From Roseburia sp. 499 (lineage in GTDB: Bacteria; Bacillota; Clostridia; Lachnospirales; Lachnospiraceae), in the NCBI RefSeq assembly GCF_001940225.2, contig NZ_CP135164.1:434001-498000 (forward strand): 64,000 nucleotides of DNA, written 5' to 3'. The position numbers were made by a program, and so were the translations under genes. The notes under the pieces were generated by a model, which saw only the letters and a list, made by a program, of their open reading frames with translations, searched no databases and had not been told where the DNA came from. Positions 53,623 through 61,976 of the stretch are shown piece after piece; positions within the stretch are counted from its first letter, which is position 1; each line of letters begins with the position of its first letter.

Positions 53623-54918
53623 ATGAGTAGAAAAATATATAAAGATAAATATTATACGCACTTAGATGTCAAGAAAAATCATAAGGACTATCAGCAAAGA
53701 GTCCAGAATATTAATTGGGTCAGTAGACATGGCTTTTATCCATTTATTCATTTTAAAATGGATTGCAGTAAATACACTGTTATTGAAAATGGAAAAAAAG
53801 ATATTAAGCCAAAGGAAAGAGATATATATTATGCTGCACATATTGACAGATTTATATATGAGTATTATGGAAACCGTCTTAATAACAGATACAATGAGTA
53901 TATGAAATCAAATGGGATAAGCCGTGTTTCAACAGCTTATAGAAATTGTACACCAGGAAAATGTAATATTGATTTTGCAAAAGAAGTATTTGAATATATT
54001 GTAAAATGTGAATCGGCTTACATTTTTGTGGGTGACTTCAGCCAATTTTTTGATAACCTTGACCATAAATATTTAAAAGAAAAAATAAAATGTGTAATCA
54101 ACGAGGAGTCATTAGATGCTGCTGATTATGCTATTTACAAAAATATTACGAAGTTTACATATATTGAAGCTGATGATATAGAGTCTGAGAAGGGTTTGCT
54201 GAGAAGAGATATGCGAGGTATGGATAAGTATTTTGAAACAGATGAATTTCATGAGTTTAAGAAAAATCATCTTCGCAAGAACCTTAAAGATTATCAGATT
54301 CCACAAGGTTCATCTATAAGTGCTGTATATGCTAATGTTTATATGATAGATTTTGATAAAAAAATAAATGACTTTATCACTTCACAGAAAGGGATGTATA
54401 GAAGATATTGTGATGATATTATAATTGTTGTTCCTATGACACAAGAAGATGTAAAAGGAAAAAATGAGGAGATTGCTAAATTTATTTACAGTACCAGAGA
54501 TGGCATTCCTAATTTAGAATTAAACGAGGATAAAACTGAACATTTTTTCTACGATAATGGAATTATAGAAAAGATAAAGGGGAAAAGTAATCTTATTAAT
54601 TATCTTGGCTTTACATTTGATGGAAAAACTGTTCGGATAAGAGATAAGAGTTTGTTTAAGTTTTATTGTAGAGCATATAGAAAAATAAAAAAAGTAAAAG
54701 AGAATACTGATGAAAAGTCTTTTAATGCAGGAAAGAAAGCAATTTATCATTCATATACACATTTAGGTGCAAGCAAGTATTCTAAAGACCATGGGAATTT
54801 TCTTACATATGCTTATAAGGCAGATGAAATATTTAGTCAGAGTAAACTGCTTGTTAGCGATATTAGGAATCAAGTGAAAAAACACTGGTATAAGATTGAC
54901 AGTAAGTTAAAGGAGTAA
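53623..54918 (+). CDS. DRT2-like (UG2) antiphage reverse transcriptase
   Basis: 431 residues forming only an RT domain: FPFI-like FYPFIHFKMDCSKYTVIENG, first catalytic Asp in YIFVGDFSQFFDNLDHKYLK, QIPQGSSISAVYANVYMIDF, YCDD active site in YRRYCDDIIIVVPM, and NYLGFTFDGKTVRIR. No maturase, endonuclease or retron msr/msd signature. The YCDD box, length and upstream structured RNA suit DRT2. AGGAG before the ATG. It lies among other defence genes. Confidence 0.82.
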   Translation: MSRKIYKDKYYTHLDVKKNHKDYQQRVQNINWVSRHGFYPFIHFKMDCSKYTVIENGKKDIKPKERDIYYAAHIDRFIYEYYGNRLNNRYNEYMKSNGISRVSTAYRNCTPGKCNIDFAKEVFEYIVKCESAYIFVGDFSQFFDNLDHKYLKEKIKCVINEESLDAADYAIYKNITKFTYIEADDIESEKGLLRRDMRGMDKYFETDEFHEFKKNHLRKNLKDYQIPQGSSISAVYANVYMIDFDKKINDFITSQKGMYRRYCDDIIIVVPMTQEDVKGKNEEIAKFIYSTRDGIPNLELNEDKTEHFFYDNGIIEKIKGKSNLINYLGFTFDGKTVRIRDKSLFKFYCRAYRKIKKVKENTDEKSFNAGKKAIYHSYTHLGASKYSKDHGNFLTYAYKADEIFSQSKLLVSDIRNQVKKHWYKIDSKLKE

Positions 54919-54950
54919 ATAGATTAGAACATGGAGGAGTGATTCTACAG

Positions 54951-55199
54951 ATGAGTAATAGATTGAAATATGATATTAAAGAAAAATATGGTTATGAATT
55001 AAATGAGATCAGTAATAAATTAAATCAGCTTGAGGCTGGTAGAATATATGAAAATGGTGGATCAAAAATGGACGGAAGTCTGGCTACAAATATAAAACAA
55101 CTTCGTAAAATGATAGGTGAATTATTATTAAAAATACAGAATGGTAAGGATGGAACAGATGATGAAATAGCAAAGCTGTTTATAAATAAAGATTATTAA
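54951..55199 (+). CDS. Small helical protein downstream of the reverse transcriptase
   Basis: About 82 residues: NRLKYDIKEKYGYELNEISN, KLNQLEAGRIYENGGSKMDG, TNIKQLRKMIGELLLKIQNG. Coiled-coil-like, no known family. GGAGGA lies 12 bases before the ATG, further than usual, so the start is uncertain. Possible partner of the RT. Confidence 0.5.
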   Translation: MSNRLKYDIKEKYGYELNEISNKLNQLEAGRIYENGGSKMDGSLATNIKQLRKMIGELLLKIQNGKDGTDDEIAKLFINKDY

Positions 55200-55333
55200 T
55201 GATGGAGAATTAGAGAAGATTATGAATTGGGTAGATGTTTTAGTTGTAGGATTGCTGTATTTCATAATAAGTATGATGTTTAGTCTAAGATACTATTGCA
55301 ATACAACGGTTTTTATCCCGATAATATCTCATT

Positions 55334-55365
55334 TTAGATCAAGATTAGTCCAAGATTAGTCCAAG
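55334..55365 (+). promoter_or_regulatory. Triple TTAGNNCAAG repeat, likely operator
   Basis: TTAGATCAAG (55,334), TTAGTCCAAG (55,345) and TTAGTCCAAG (55,356) at exact 11-base spacing, one helical turn, just before the ribosome site of the Schlafen/AlbA-like gene. More copies lie after that gene. Confidence 0.65.
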
Positions 55366-55385
55366 GTAGAAAGGAAGTGATATTT

Positions 55386-56804
55386 ATGGACATAAAGCAG
55401 CTAATTGGTGAAACCACAGATTACGACAAAAAGCTTGCACTTGAAGAGAAGAAACCTAAAAGCTGGTGCAAGAGTATCAGTGCATTTGCCAATTGTTTTG
55501 GTGGCAAGTTGATATTTGGTGTATCGAATGATAATGAGTTGGTGGGGCTTGCAGATGCTGAAGGTGATGCCGAGAAAATTAGCGAAGCAATAAAAACACA
55601 TTTGAATCCAATACCGGAGTTTAAGTTGTATTTTGAAAAAGATGGCGAAAAGATTTTTGTTATTGTGGAAGTTATGAAAGGGCAGCAGACACCATACTAT
55701 TATGAAGGTGATGGACAACTCATTGCATTTATGCGTATAGGAAATGAAAGCGTTCCGACAACTCCTTCACGGCTAAGAGAATTGGTGCTTCGTGGTAGCG
55801 GCGAAAGTTACGATAGTCTGAAATCAAGATATGATTTTGATAATATGTCCTTTACAAAATTAAAATCAGTATATAAACAGAGAACGGGGAATACATTTGA
55901 AGATACAGATTATGAATCTTTCGGACTGATTGATGAAAGAGGAAATCTAACGAATGCTGGAGCACTTCTGGCAGATGAATCACCGGTACGTCATTCCAGA
56001 TTGTTTTGTACAAGATGGAATGGACTTACTAAAGCCTCGGGAATAGTGGATGCACTTGATGATAAGGAATATACTGGCAGTCTTGTCACATTGTTGCAGG
56101 CGGGGACTGATTTTGTGAGAAATAATTCCAAGAAAGCATGGCGTAAGGTTGGTGACAGAAGAATTGAAATGCCTGATTATCCAGATAGAGCAGTGCTTGA
56201 AGGTGTAGTAAATGCATTGATTCATAGAAACTATATGGAGATAGGTAGTGAAGTCCATATAGATATGTTTGATGATAGAATTGAAATATATTCACCTGGC
56301 GGAATGGTAAGTGGAATATCTCTAGAGGGAAAGGATTTGTCAAAAATCCCGTCAAAGCGAAGAAATCCGATATTAGCTGATATATTTAGCCGTTTAAAAT
56401 ATATGGAGCGTAGAGGTAGTGGATTTAAGAAGATATTGGCAGATTATGAGGGACAAGTAGAATTTGATGAAACCAAGATGCCGGTCTTTGAGGCGGATAA
56501 TGATGAGTTTACATTGATTTTGTATAATTTGAATTATGGTTCTAATTATGCAACACATGCAAACGAAGAGAAAATTCAAGGTGATACCCAAGATGATACC
56601 CAAGATGATACTCAAGGTGATACCCAAGATGATACTCAAGAAAAAATCATCAAAATGATAAAGGAAAATCCGCAAGTATCAACGGCAGATATGGCAAAGG
56701 AATTGAAAATTGGAATTGCAACAGTAAAACGAAAAATCAAAAAAATGTCTAATGTATCATATGTCGGAAGTGGTTACAGTGGACACTGGGAGATTAACGA
56801 ATAG
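55386..56804 (+). CDS. Schlafen/AlbA-2 domain ATP-binding regulator
   Basis: 472 residues. AlbA-2 (divergent AAA-4) domain at residues 15-130 (WCKSISAFANCFGGKLIFGV, VKG-type TPYYYEGDGQLIAFMRIGN), HATPase-c-4 domain near 260-370 (ALIHRNYMEIGSEVHIDMFD, IEIYSPGGMVSG, RRNPILADIFSRLKYMERRG), and a C-terminal helix-turn-helix (NPQVSTADMAKELKIGIATV). A repeat GDTQDDTQDDTQGDTQDDTQ links the last two. Such RecG-like proteins occur as regulators and in defence islands. Flanking TTAGNNCAAG repeats suggest autoregulation. Confidence 0.85.
   Translation: MDIKQLIGETTDYDKKLALEEKKPKSWCKSISAFANCFGGKLIFGVSNDNELVGLADAEGDAEKISEAIKTHLNPIPEFKLYFEKDGEKIFVIVEVMKGQQTPYYYEGDGQLIAFMRIGNESVPTTPSRLRELVLRGSGESYDSLKSRYDFDNMSFTKLKSVYKQRTGNTFEDTDYESFGLIDERGNLTNAGALLADESPVRHSRLFCTRWNGLTKASGIVDALDDKEYTGSLVTLLQAGTDFVRNNSKKAWRKVGDRRIEMPDYPDRAVLEGVVNALIHRNYMEIGSEVHIDMFDDRIEIYSPGGMVSGISLEGKDLSKIPSKRRNPILADIFSRLKYMERRGSGFKKILADYEGQVEFDETKMPVFEADNDEFTLILYNLNYGSNYATHANEEKIQGDTQDDTQDDTQGDTQDDTQEKIIKMIKENPQVSTADMAKELKIGIATVKRKIKKMSNVSYVGSGYSGHWEINE
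56578..56641 (+). repeat. 12-base coding microsatellite
   Basis: Five tandem copies of a 12-base unit (CAAGRTGATACY) encode GDTQ/DDTQ in the linker before the helix-turn-helix. The unit is a multiple of three, so copy-number change keeps frame. Confidence 0.85.
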
Positions 56805-56849
56805 AAAGTGCATTATATTATTCAAGTTATGAAAAGAGAAAAATAGTTT

Positions 56850-56955
56850 TTGAGCTAAATTAGTTCAAGTAATTATATTTTAGTCCAAGATGAAAGAAGA
56901 AAATGCTGATAAACAGAGGTTTTTCTTCTTGAACTAAAGATAAAATTAGCTCAAG
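56850..56955 (+). repeat. Downstream cluster of TTAGNNCAAG repeats
   Basis: Copies at 56,860 (TTAGTTCAAG), 56,880 (TTAGTCCAAG), 56,946 (TTAGCTCAAG), and inverted at 56,928 (CTTGAACTAA) and 56,850 (TTGAGCTAA). Same motif as in front of the Schlafen/AlbA-like gene. No gene lies in 56,805-57,095. Confidence 0.65.
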
Positions 56956-57029
56956 AGTGAAACAAATAAGTCGAAGAAAAAATATTAGAAATGTGTGAAT
57001 CAGGTGGCATCTAAGAGTATTCTGGAGTT

Positions 57030-57082
57030 AGTCTCAAAGAAGTCTCATGAGATTTGAGACTTGTTGAGACTAGCATGAGACT
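57030..57082 (+). promoter_or_regulatory. Five AGTCTCA/TGAGACT repeats, likely operator
   Basis: AGTCTCA at 57,030 and 57,041, TGAGACT at 57,055, 57,065 and 57,076, spaced 10-14 bases, directly before the ribosome site of the next gene. The last copy runs into GAGGAGG. Confidence 0.65.
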
Positions 57083-57098
57083 GAGGAGGTTTAAAATC

Positions 57099-57422
57099 AT
57101 GGACATAAGCAAAAAAGATTGGAAATTATTTCGAGAAAGATTATCAGACTGGCAGGAAAACTATATGAAAGGTCTTGTCAAAGAGTATGTGGATTTTCTG
57201 AATGATGATACAAAGCATGCATCAGAGAAATTCTGGGAACTGGAAAAGCGGATAAAGGAAGATAAGCATCATCCTGGAGTTATTATGGAGATGAGCAAGT
57301 CAGAGGCAATATGGGATATCGTTCGTCTTATAAGACTGAAGGTGATTACATATGATGATTTATCAGAATTCAGTGACGAATTGCAACAGGAAGTAAAAAG
57401 AATACTTGAGATAAGCAGGTGA
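57099..57422 (+). CDS. Small unknown protein paired with a DUF6933-type gene
   Basis: 107 residues from ATG 57,099 (GAGGAGG upstream): MDISKKDWKLFRERLSDWQE, ASEKFWELEKRIKEDKHHPG, AIWDIVRLIRLKVITYDDLS. A protein of this form is common in Clostridia and always helical; databases sometimes misname it a transporter. No membrane segment here. Overlaps the next gene by 4 bases, as in a toxin-antitoxin style pair. Confidence 0.65.
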   Translation: MDISKKDWKLFRERLSDWQENYMKGLVKEYVDFLNDDTKHASEKFWELEKRIKEDKHHPGVIMEMSKSEAIWDIVRLIRLKVITYDDLSEFSDELQQEVKRILEISR

Positions 57423-58012
57423 TACACGTGGAGATAGGTGCAACAAAAGCAGTTCAAGAACGATTAAAAACAACAAAGATTGATGAAATAAAGGGTGCTT
57501 CACTTGTGTTTTGCTGGGATACACATTTGACGAAAATAAAAGGAAGAAATGTCCTGTTTATTGTAAATGCCAGCAATCGCTACACAATAGCAATGACCGA
57601 TATCGAACCAAGAAATTGGAAGTATTATACATTGTATATCAGCCGTGTGATTCATGGTGTGATGCAGGAAATGGGATATTCTGAAGAACAGATAGCACAA
57701 TATTTTAAGATGTCAGGCGATATGATTGTGACAAAGACACATGGGAAGAAATCGGTTGGCGGAATTAATAGAATGGTAATGGATGCTCAGTATTTTGATA
57801 AGAAACTGGAGAAAGATACAAAATACCAGTGGGAACTGAGCGAGTATCTTAACAGAGATATTTGTCAGCCTGAGGGATTCGATGCATATGGATATCCAAG
57901 TGAGCTTTTTAAATTAGACATGGAACGCATTGGAATTGTGCCTAAGAGAAATCCAGCAAAGGTGATTGATTTCAGCCAATACATAGAAAATAATCGTGGT
58001 ACTACTGATTAG
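57419..58012 (+). CDS. DUF6933-like protein
   Basis: 197 residues from GTG at 57,419: IGATKAVQERLKTTKIDEIK, SLVFCWDTHLTKIKGRNVLF, VNASNRYTIAMTDIEPRNWK match the DUF6933 form (a strand-rich domain with RxxxxxxNxxxxY). C-terminal half helical. Function unknown. Last cargo gene of the element. Confidence 0.65.
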   Translation: MIHVEIGATKAVQERLKTTKIDEIKGASLVFCWDTHLTKIKGRNVLFIVNASNRYTIAMTDIEPRNWKYYTLYISRVIHGVMQEMGYSEEQIAQYFKMSGDMIVTKTHGKKSVGGINRMVMDAQYFDKKLEKDTKYQWELSEYLNRDICQPEGFDAYGYPSELFKLDMERIGIVPKRNPAKVIDFSQYIENNRGTTD

Positions 58013-58158
58013 TACCACAAAACTTTTTGTTGCAGAAACAGCAGTTTGAGATTATAATTTCCATAGGTGAACTTGCAAACCAACAGACGATTATTCTCTG
58101 AATAGTCAATTGACCTGCAAGCCACCGGAACTACACACAATAAAGACAAAAAATAGCT

Positions 58159-58183
58159 GGTACTGGATTGGTACTAAAAGTGT
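58159..58183 (+). repeat. Right attachment-like repeat of the second element
   Basis: TGGTACT-GGAT-TGGTACTAAA-AGTG; pairs with the copy after guaA at 32,238. Confidence 0.6.
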
Positions 58184-58302
58184 GTGAAACGAAAAATAAT
58201 GTGTGGAAAAACCGTTATTTTCAAAATTGTACGGTATAGAAAATAAACCAAAACGAATCAAAATCACATCAAACTTTGCGAGTTTGAATAGTAGCCACAA
58301 GT

Positions 58303-58372
58303 CTTGGAATCCGCTAAATAAGCGGCTTCCGAGGCTTTTCTTTTTACTCTGCTACTATTTTGCTACTAATCG
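58303..58372 (+). other. Hairpin and third TGCTACT attachment-like repeat
   Basis: GGAATCCGCTAAATAAGCGG (58,306-58,325 region) forms a stem followed by CTTCC and a T-rich run, terminator-like. Then TGCTACT-ATTT-TGCTACTAAT (58,350-58,372) has the same layout as the other two att-like repeats. It sits next to an integrase fragment. The stretch 58,013-58,457 has no gene. Confidence 0.55.
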
Positions 58373-58457
58373 CAACTACTCTCAATTACTCTATTTCACA
58401 TTGTTTTTGATAGCAAATTATAGAATTATGTATTGTGCAGACGAATCTGCACATTGG

Positions 58458-58995
58458 TTACATGACTTTTCTTTGAGGCATCGGGATAATGTTTCCGGAT
58501 GTCTTTTCTTTTGGCATTGGTCCATATGGAAGTGATGGAATTGTGGTATCTGCACTATCTGGTGATACATCATCCATATCATATGAAATACCCATTGTCT
58601 CCAGTAGCACATTCCTTGCAGGTGGCTCTGGCGATGGAGTATTTTCTGCTCCTGCACCAAGCTGTTCCAGATTACTGACAAGCTCCTGCTGTTTATGTGG
58701 AAACAGATGGGAGTAGGTATTCAGGGTTGTGGATACCTTTTCGTGTCCAAGTCTGTCAGCAAGTACCAGTGCATCACAGCCCTGATTGATAAGTAAACTG
58801 GCGTGGGAGTGGCGGATATCGTGGATTCTGATACGCTTCACACCAGTAATCCTACAACCTCTGTCCATCTCGTGGGATAGATAAGATTTTGTAATCGGAA
58901 ACAACCTTTCTTGCGGGTCAAGCATATATCTTGAGTCCATATATTCCTGAAGTTCCTTGCAAAGAAAATCCGGAATGGGAACCTTTCGCTTGAAG
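58458..58995 (-). pseudogene. Tyrosine integrase, C-terminal fragment
   Basis: Encodes PIPDFLCKELQEYMDSRYML then IRIHDIRHSHASLLINQGCD and LADRLGHEKVSTTLNTYSHL, i.e. the His-x-x-Arg, His and Tyr part of an integrase, plus a 70-residue Pro-rich tail. The N-terminal domains and first catalytic Arg are missing; homology stops near 58,995 where another broken frame begins on the plus strand. Confidence 0.82.
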
Positions 58996-59450
58996 CATCT
59001 GAGGATGACTATCGGGAAAAGTTGGAACAGATAAAACTTCAAAAGAAGGATATCCGGGATAAGTTAAAAGCGGTAGTCAGATGTCTTGAACGGGATGGAA
59101 GTCTCAAGGACGCAGAATTGGAACTTCGCATACCGGTTGATGAACTGGATGATATTGCAGAGATGTATAAGGTGGAAGTGCCGGAGAATCCGTATCGGGT
59201 GCAGAAAGCGGAAACGACTGCGGATCCCGTTGCGGAAACGGATATGGAAGAGAACTGTAAGAGGGAAGATATAGCTGAAGCTGTTTCTGAGGATATTATA
59301 GCAGAATGTCTGGACGCAAGCAGAATGGAACTGTTAGAAGAACCAGTAAACGAGTATGCAGAAATTGTGGAGACTAGAGAAGATGCATCTTTTGTAGAAT
59401 TGAATACAATGACAAAAACTTATGATTTTATATCACAAGGATATCTGTAA
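58991..59450 (+). pseudogene. C-terminal fragment of an element protein
   Basis: The frame NLSLEASEDDYREKLEQIKL, QKKDIRDKLKAVVRCLERDG, DELDDIAEMYKVEVPENPYR is open upstream of the TTG at 59,022, so it is the end of a longer helical protein cut at about 58,990. Family unknown, likely from a conjugative element. Its break point coincides with that of the integrase fragment. Confidence 0.55.
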
Positions 59451-59865
59451 ATGTGGAGTCTGTGGTGGAAAGCTTCTATCAACCAGACTTCATGGGAACT
59501 ATGCACTTACAGGATAAACGAATTTAACTAAATAAGTTTGCAAAACCCTTCTGAACAAGAGGGTCTATTTGTCATGCAGTGAACCCGAAAAAACCACTGA
59601 GAAATAAATATACTGATTTTCAAAATCAGAAGTTTTTGGTAGAATCAAGGGAAAGGGAACAATTGAAAATCCATAGCACATCGGCTAATCTGACGCGACC
59701 TGGTTCAATTGGTGAAAACCGGTGTGCAGTCCAGAGGAATGGGCAGATACCGCTAAAAGTGTAGTCTGCTTTTTCCTCTGTCCTGACGCCGATTGTTCAC
59801 GTATTAATTTGTTTAACTCTTATACATCATATCAGAAAAACAAACGGATGACTACCCCTAGTATT
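59451..59865 (+). other. Noncoding stretch without recognised genes
   Basis: Contains short hairpins (AACCCTTCTGAACAAGAGGGT; GGTTCAATTGGTGAAAACC) and a GGTGAAAACCGG...AGAGGA...TCCTCT arrangement, loosely like a riboswitch, but no known family fits. Likely scar sequence. Confidence 0.35.
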
Positions 59866-60031
59866 TTAGCCTTTAAGCCTATTTAGATATTCTTCCAACT
59901 CATCAATCGCTTCATACAGTAGCTTGGCAGTTAAAAAAAGCTAAGTCATTGTAAACTACTTCTTCATCTGTGCTGACCATGTTCTGAATAATTGCTGCTG
60001 CACCTTTAACTTTATCAATAGACACTTGCAT
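59866..60031 (-). pseudogene. Small frameshifted gene
   Basis: Minus-strand ATG at 60,031: MQVSIDKVKGAAAIIQNMVS, TDEEVVYNDLA, then a run of T where one extra base breaks the frame; skipping it gives TAKLLYEAIDELEEYLNRLK and a stop at 59,866. Family not recognised. Confidence 0.6.
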
Positions 60032-60269
60032 ATTTACGCTCCCCCTCTCATCCAAGTAGGTGTATGTTACCTCTCATTTTCACTTTGTCAAGAAAATGTT
60101 TTAAGGCATCAGTACCCCAAAGCACCTCAAAATATCCTGAACAGACTGACACACAGCAACTACAGGTACTGGATGCACTAAATCAAACACATAGGTTACA
60201 AGGTCTACAAGATTACTTTAGCTATGGTTATTGGTATAAGTTTACGAAAAAGAATGTGACGAAAGAAAA

Positions 60270-60403
60270 TGCAATTATGCGGAACAGGTGTTGCAATGGG
60301 GAATGCGATTGATGAAGTGAAAACTAAAGCGGATATCGTTATAGGCTCAAATGATGAAAATGGTATTGCTGATTTCGTTTTACATTTGAAGCTTACAACA
60401 TAG
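60270..60403 (+). pseudogene. HAD (Cof-type) phosphatase, C-terminal fragment
   Basis: GTGVAMGNAIDEVKTKADIV then IGSNDENGIADFVL is the terminal motif IV region of Cof-type HAD phosphatases. The remaining 200 or more residues are absent. A perfect 14-base hairpin TTGAAGCTTACAAC-ATA-GTTGTAAGCTTCAA (60,386-60,416) overlaps the stop. Confidence 0.75.
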
Positions 60404-60416
60404 TTGTAAGCTTCAA
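60386..60416 (+). terminator. Strong hairpin at the HAD fragment end
   Basis: Fourteen perfect pairs with a three-base loop. A clear T run is missing on both strands, so terminator function is uncertain. Confidence 0.45.
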
Positions 60417-60428
60417 AAAGATAATCCG

Positions 60429-61610
60429 TTATTTTTCCAATTCCAAATGTGTTTTTGTCCAAGTGTTATGTGGCAAGCCTTTTCTCTTTACAATGCTGTT
60501 CATCAAGATGATAAATACAATTGGAAAGTAAATAATACAAGCTAATGTAAGGATTGCTCTATCTAAGTGAGATGCACTGGTTGCCATATACGAATTAGCA
60601 GTGCTTCCTATCAGAATGATTGAAATAAGAACGATAGTAGGTTCATATAAGTATAAAACAACATTTCTAAATAATAAGTCTTTGAAAGTCACTTTTTCCT
60701 GACCTTCCTTATCACTTACAATTTTCACTTTTACAAGTGCATTTCCGATAGTTTGCTTTTTCCAATGCTTGGGAAGAACAATAAAGTACAAAACAAGAAG
60801 AATAAGTTTGGGTAATTGTACTTGGAAATAATCCGAAAAAATGAATCTTTCAAAATAACGGTATGCAATATAGTTTACTCCTAAATTGATGAAAACACAT
60901 ACAATCCAGTCAACCGAGAATGCAGTGAATGTACGTACAATGCCAAGCTTTTCCCCTCTTTGAGCAGCAATTTCATCCATGTCTTCAATTGATGGTAAAT
61001 ATTTCATGAGTAGAGGTGCAACCCAGAATCCTATCATACATCCTAAGGTATTGTTCATCAGATCATCAATGTCAGGGCAGCGAAAGGCGTAAGGATAAAT
61101 ACCCCATACTCCGGAAAGCTGTGTCATTTCATAGAAAAGACTTACCAGAAACCCCAATCCAATAGCTTTTTTCCAGGAAACTCTAAAATAATATCTAAGG
61201 TAAAATCCCAGAGGTACCTGCATAATAATGTTTGCAATAATCTGGAATAACATTGCTGATGTAAGTAAATTTTTCCAATTTGTTATAAGAAACCATGTAC
61301 TAGTGTCAGATGCAACAAAACCGGCATGATTCATAGCGGATTGAATGTTGTTAAATAGGTGATGATTAAAAGGTACAGGTTTTCTATTCAAAACCTCTTG
61401 AATTGTAGGCAGAGGTAGAAGTGTTAGAAAGAATGCACACATCATATAAAATACAAATGAAAAAATAACTGTAGCACGCATAATGGATAATCCGTTATAT
61501 TTTCGATAATTCCACACGAGAAATGGTATTGTTATGATGCAAACAACAAGTGGGAATATGGTTACAGCAGTAATAATTGGGAAGGTATAGTTAGAAATAT
61601 GTGATAGCAT
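60429..61610 (-). CDS. VanZ-RDD fusion membrane protein
   Basis: 393 residues. VanZ-like N-terminal half with several membrane spans (ITAVTIFPLVVCIITIPFLV, IFSFVFYMMCAFFLTLLPLP, QIIANIIMQVPLGFYLRYYF, FLVSLFYEMTQLSGVWGIYP, DIDDLMNNTLGCMIGFW), then an RDD domain from about residue 225 (SVDWIVCVFINLGVNYIAYR, IGNALVKVKIVSDKEGQEKV). Intact. VanZ proteins confer low-level glycopeptide or antimicrobial tolerance by unknown means. Substrate not known. Confidence 0.88.
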   Translation of the reverse strand: MLSHISNYTFPIITAVTIFPLVVCIITIPFLVWNYRKYNGLSIMRATVIFSFVFYMMCAFFLTLLPLPTIQEVLNRKPVPFNHHLFNNIQSAMNHAGFVASDTSTWFLITNWKNLLTSAMLFQIIANIIMQVPLGFYLRYYFRVSWKKAIGLGFLVSLFYEMTQLSGVWGIYPYAFRCPDIDDLMNNTLGCMIGFWVAPLLMKYLPSIEDMDEIAAQRGEKLGIVRTFTAFSVDWIVCVFINLGVNYIAYRYFERFIFSDYFQVQLPKLILLVLYFIVLPKHWKKQTIGNALVKVKIVSDKEGQEKVTFKDLLFRNVVLYLYEPTIVLISIILIGSTANSYMATSASHLDRAILTLACIIYFPIVFIILMNSIVKRKGLPHNTWTKTHLELEK

Positions 61611-61906
61611 ATATTAGCCTCCATGTTCTTTCATATTTTCCTCAAAAAATAAATTGTAAACAAGAGCCGCCAACACGTTTACAAAAATATCGTAAATACC
61701 AGAGGTGGATTCTCCGTTTACAAATTCAAACGAGAGGGAATTGACCTATGATTGTCGTATTCTTAAATGCATAATACATCAAAAAAAGATGTTTGTATAT
61801 ATGACGGTGTGAAATTTTTTCTGTAAATTTAGATCTTCTATGATAATTGATGCGGCTTGACAGCAGTTTACTGCGGTTAAGCCGTTGTCTATTTAATAGC
61901 AAAAAC

Positions 61907-61970
61907 AAGCTGGTATGTCAAGAGCGCCCAGTGAAATCTGGGCGTATATTTACTCTTGATATTCCAGCTT
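61907..61970 (-). terminator. Long hairpin after the IS256 fragment
   Basis: AAGCTGGTATGTCAAGAG pairs with CTCTTGATATTCCAGCTT (two mismatches), enclosing CGCCCAG-TGAAAT-CTGGGCG. Located just beyond the transposase stop; probably its terminator. The region 61,611-61,906 has no recognised gene. Confidence 0.6.
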
Positions 61971-61976
61971 TTATTG

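Larger units (their letters stand above)
32238..58183 (+). mobile_element. 26 kb mobilizable integrative element with defence cargo
   Basis: Bounded by the TGGTACT repeats. Contains a tyrosine integrase, excisionase-like protein, ParM/ParR-like genes, candidate oriT, MobC and relaxase, but no coupling protein or type IV secretion genes, so transfer would need a helper. Cargo is a phase-variable type I restriction system, GmrSD-like, DRT2-like and Schlafen/AlbA-like genes. The right boundary is inferred from the repeat. Confidence 0.7.

Noticed and set aside
53623..54918. Retron or group II intron reverse transcriptase
   Set aside because: No maturase or endonuclease domain, no msr/msd inverted repeat pattern with retron motifs, and the YCDD box with short RT-only length fits DRT2.
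56578..57082. CRISPR-like array
   Set aside because: The repeats are a 12-base coding microsatellite and short 7-10 base operator-like motifs, without 25-40 base repeats and unique spacers, and no cas genes are near.
58203..58535. 110-residue plus-strand ORF
   Set aside because: Spans the att-like repeat and is antisense to the integrase fragment; composition is not protein-like.
59640..59790. Cobalamin-type riboswitch
   Set aside because: GGTGAAAACCGG and a later CAGTCC recall the family, but the required order of conserved blocks is missing and no suitable gene follows.
60064..60312. 82-residue ORF
   Set aside because: No recognisable family, overlaps the HAD fragment in another frame and lies in a region of debris.
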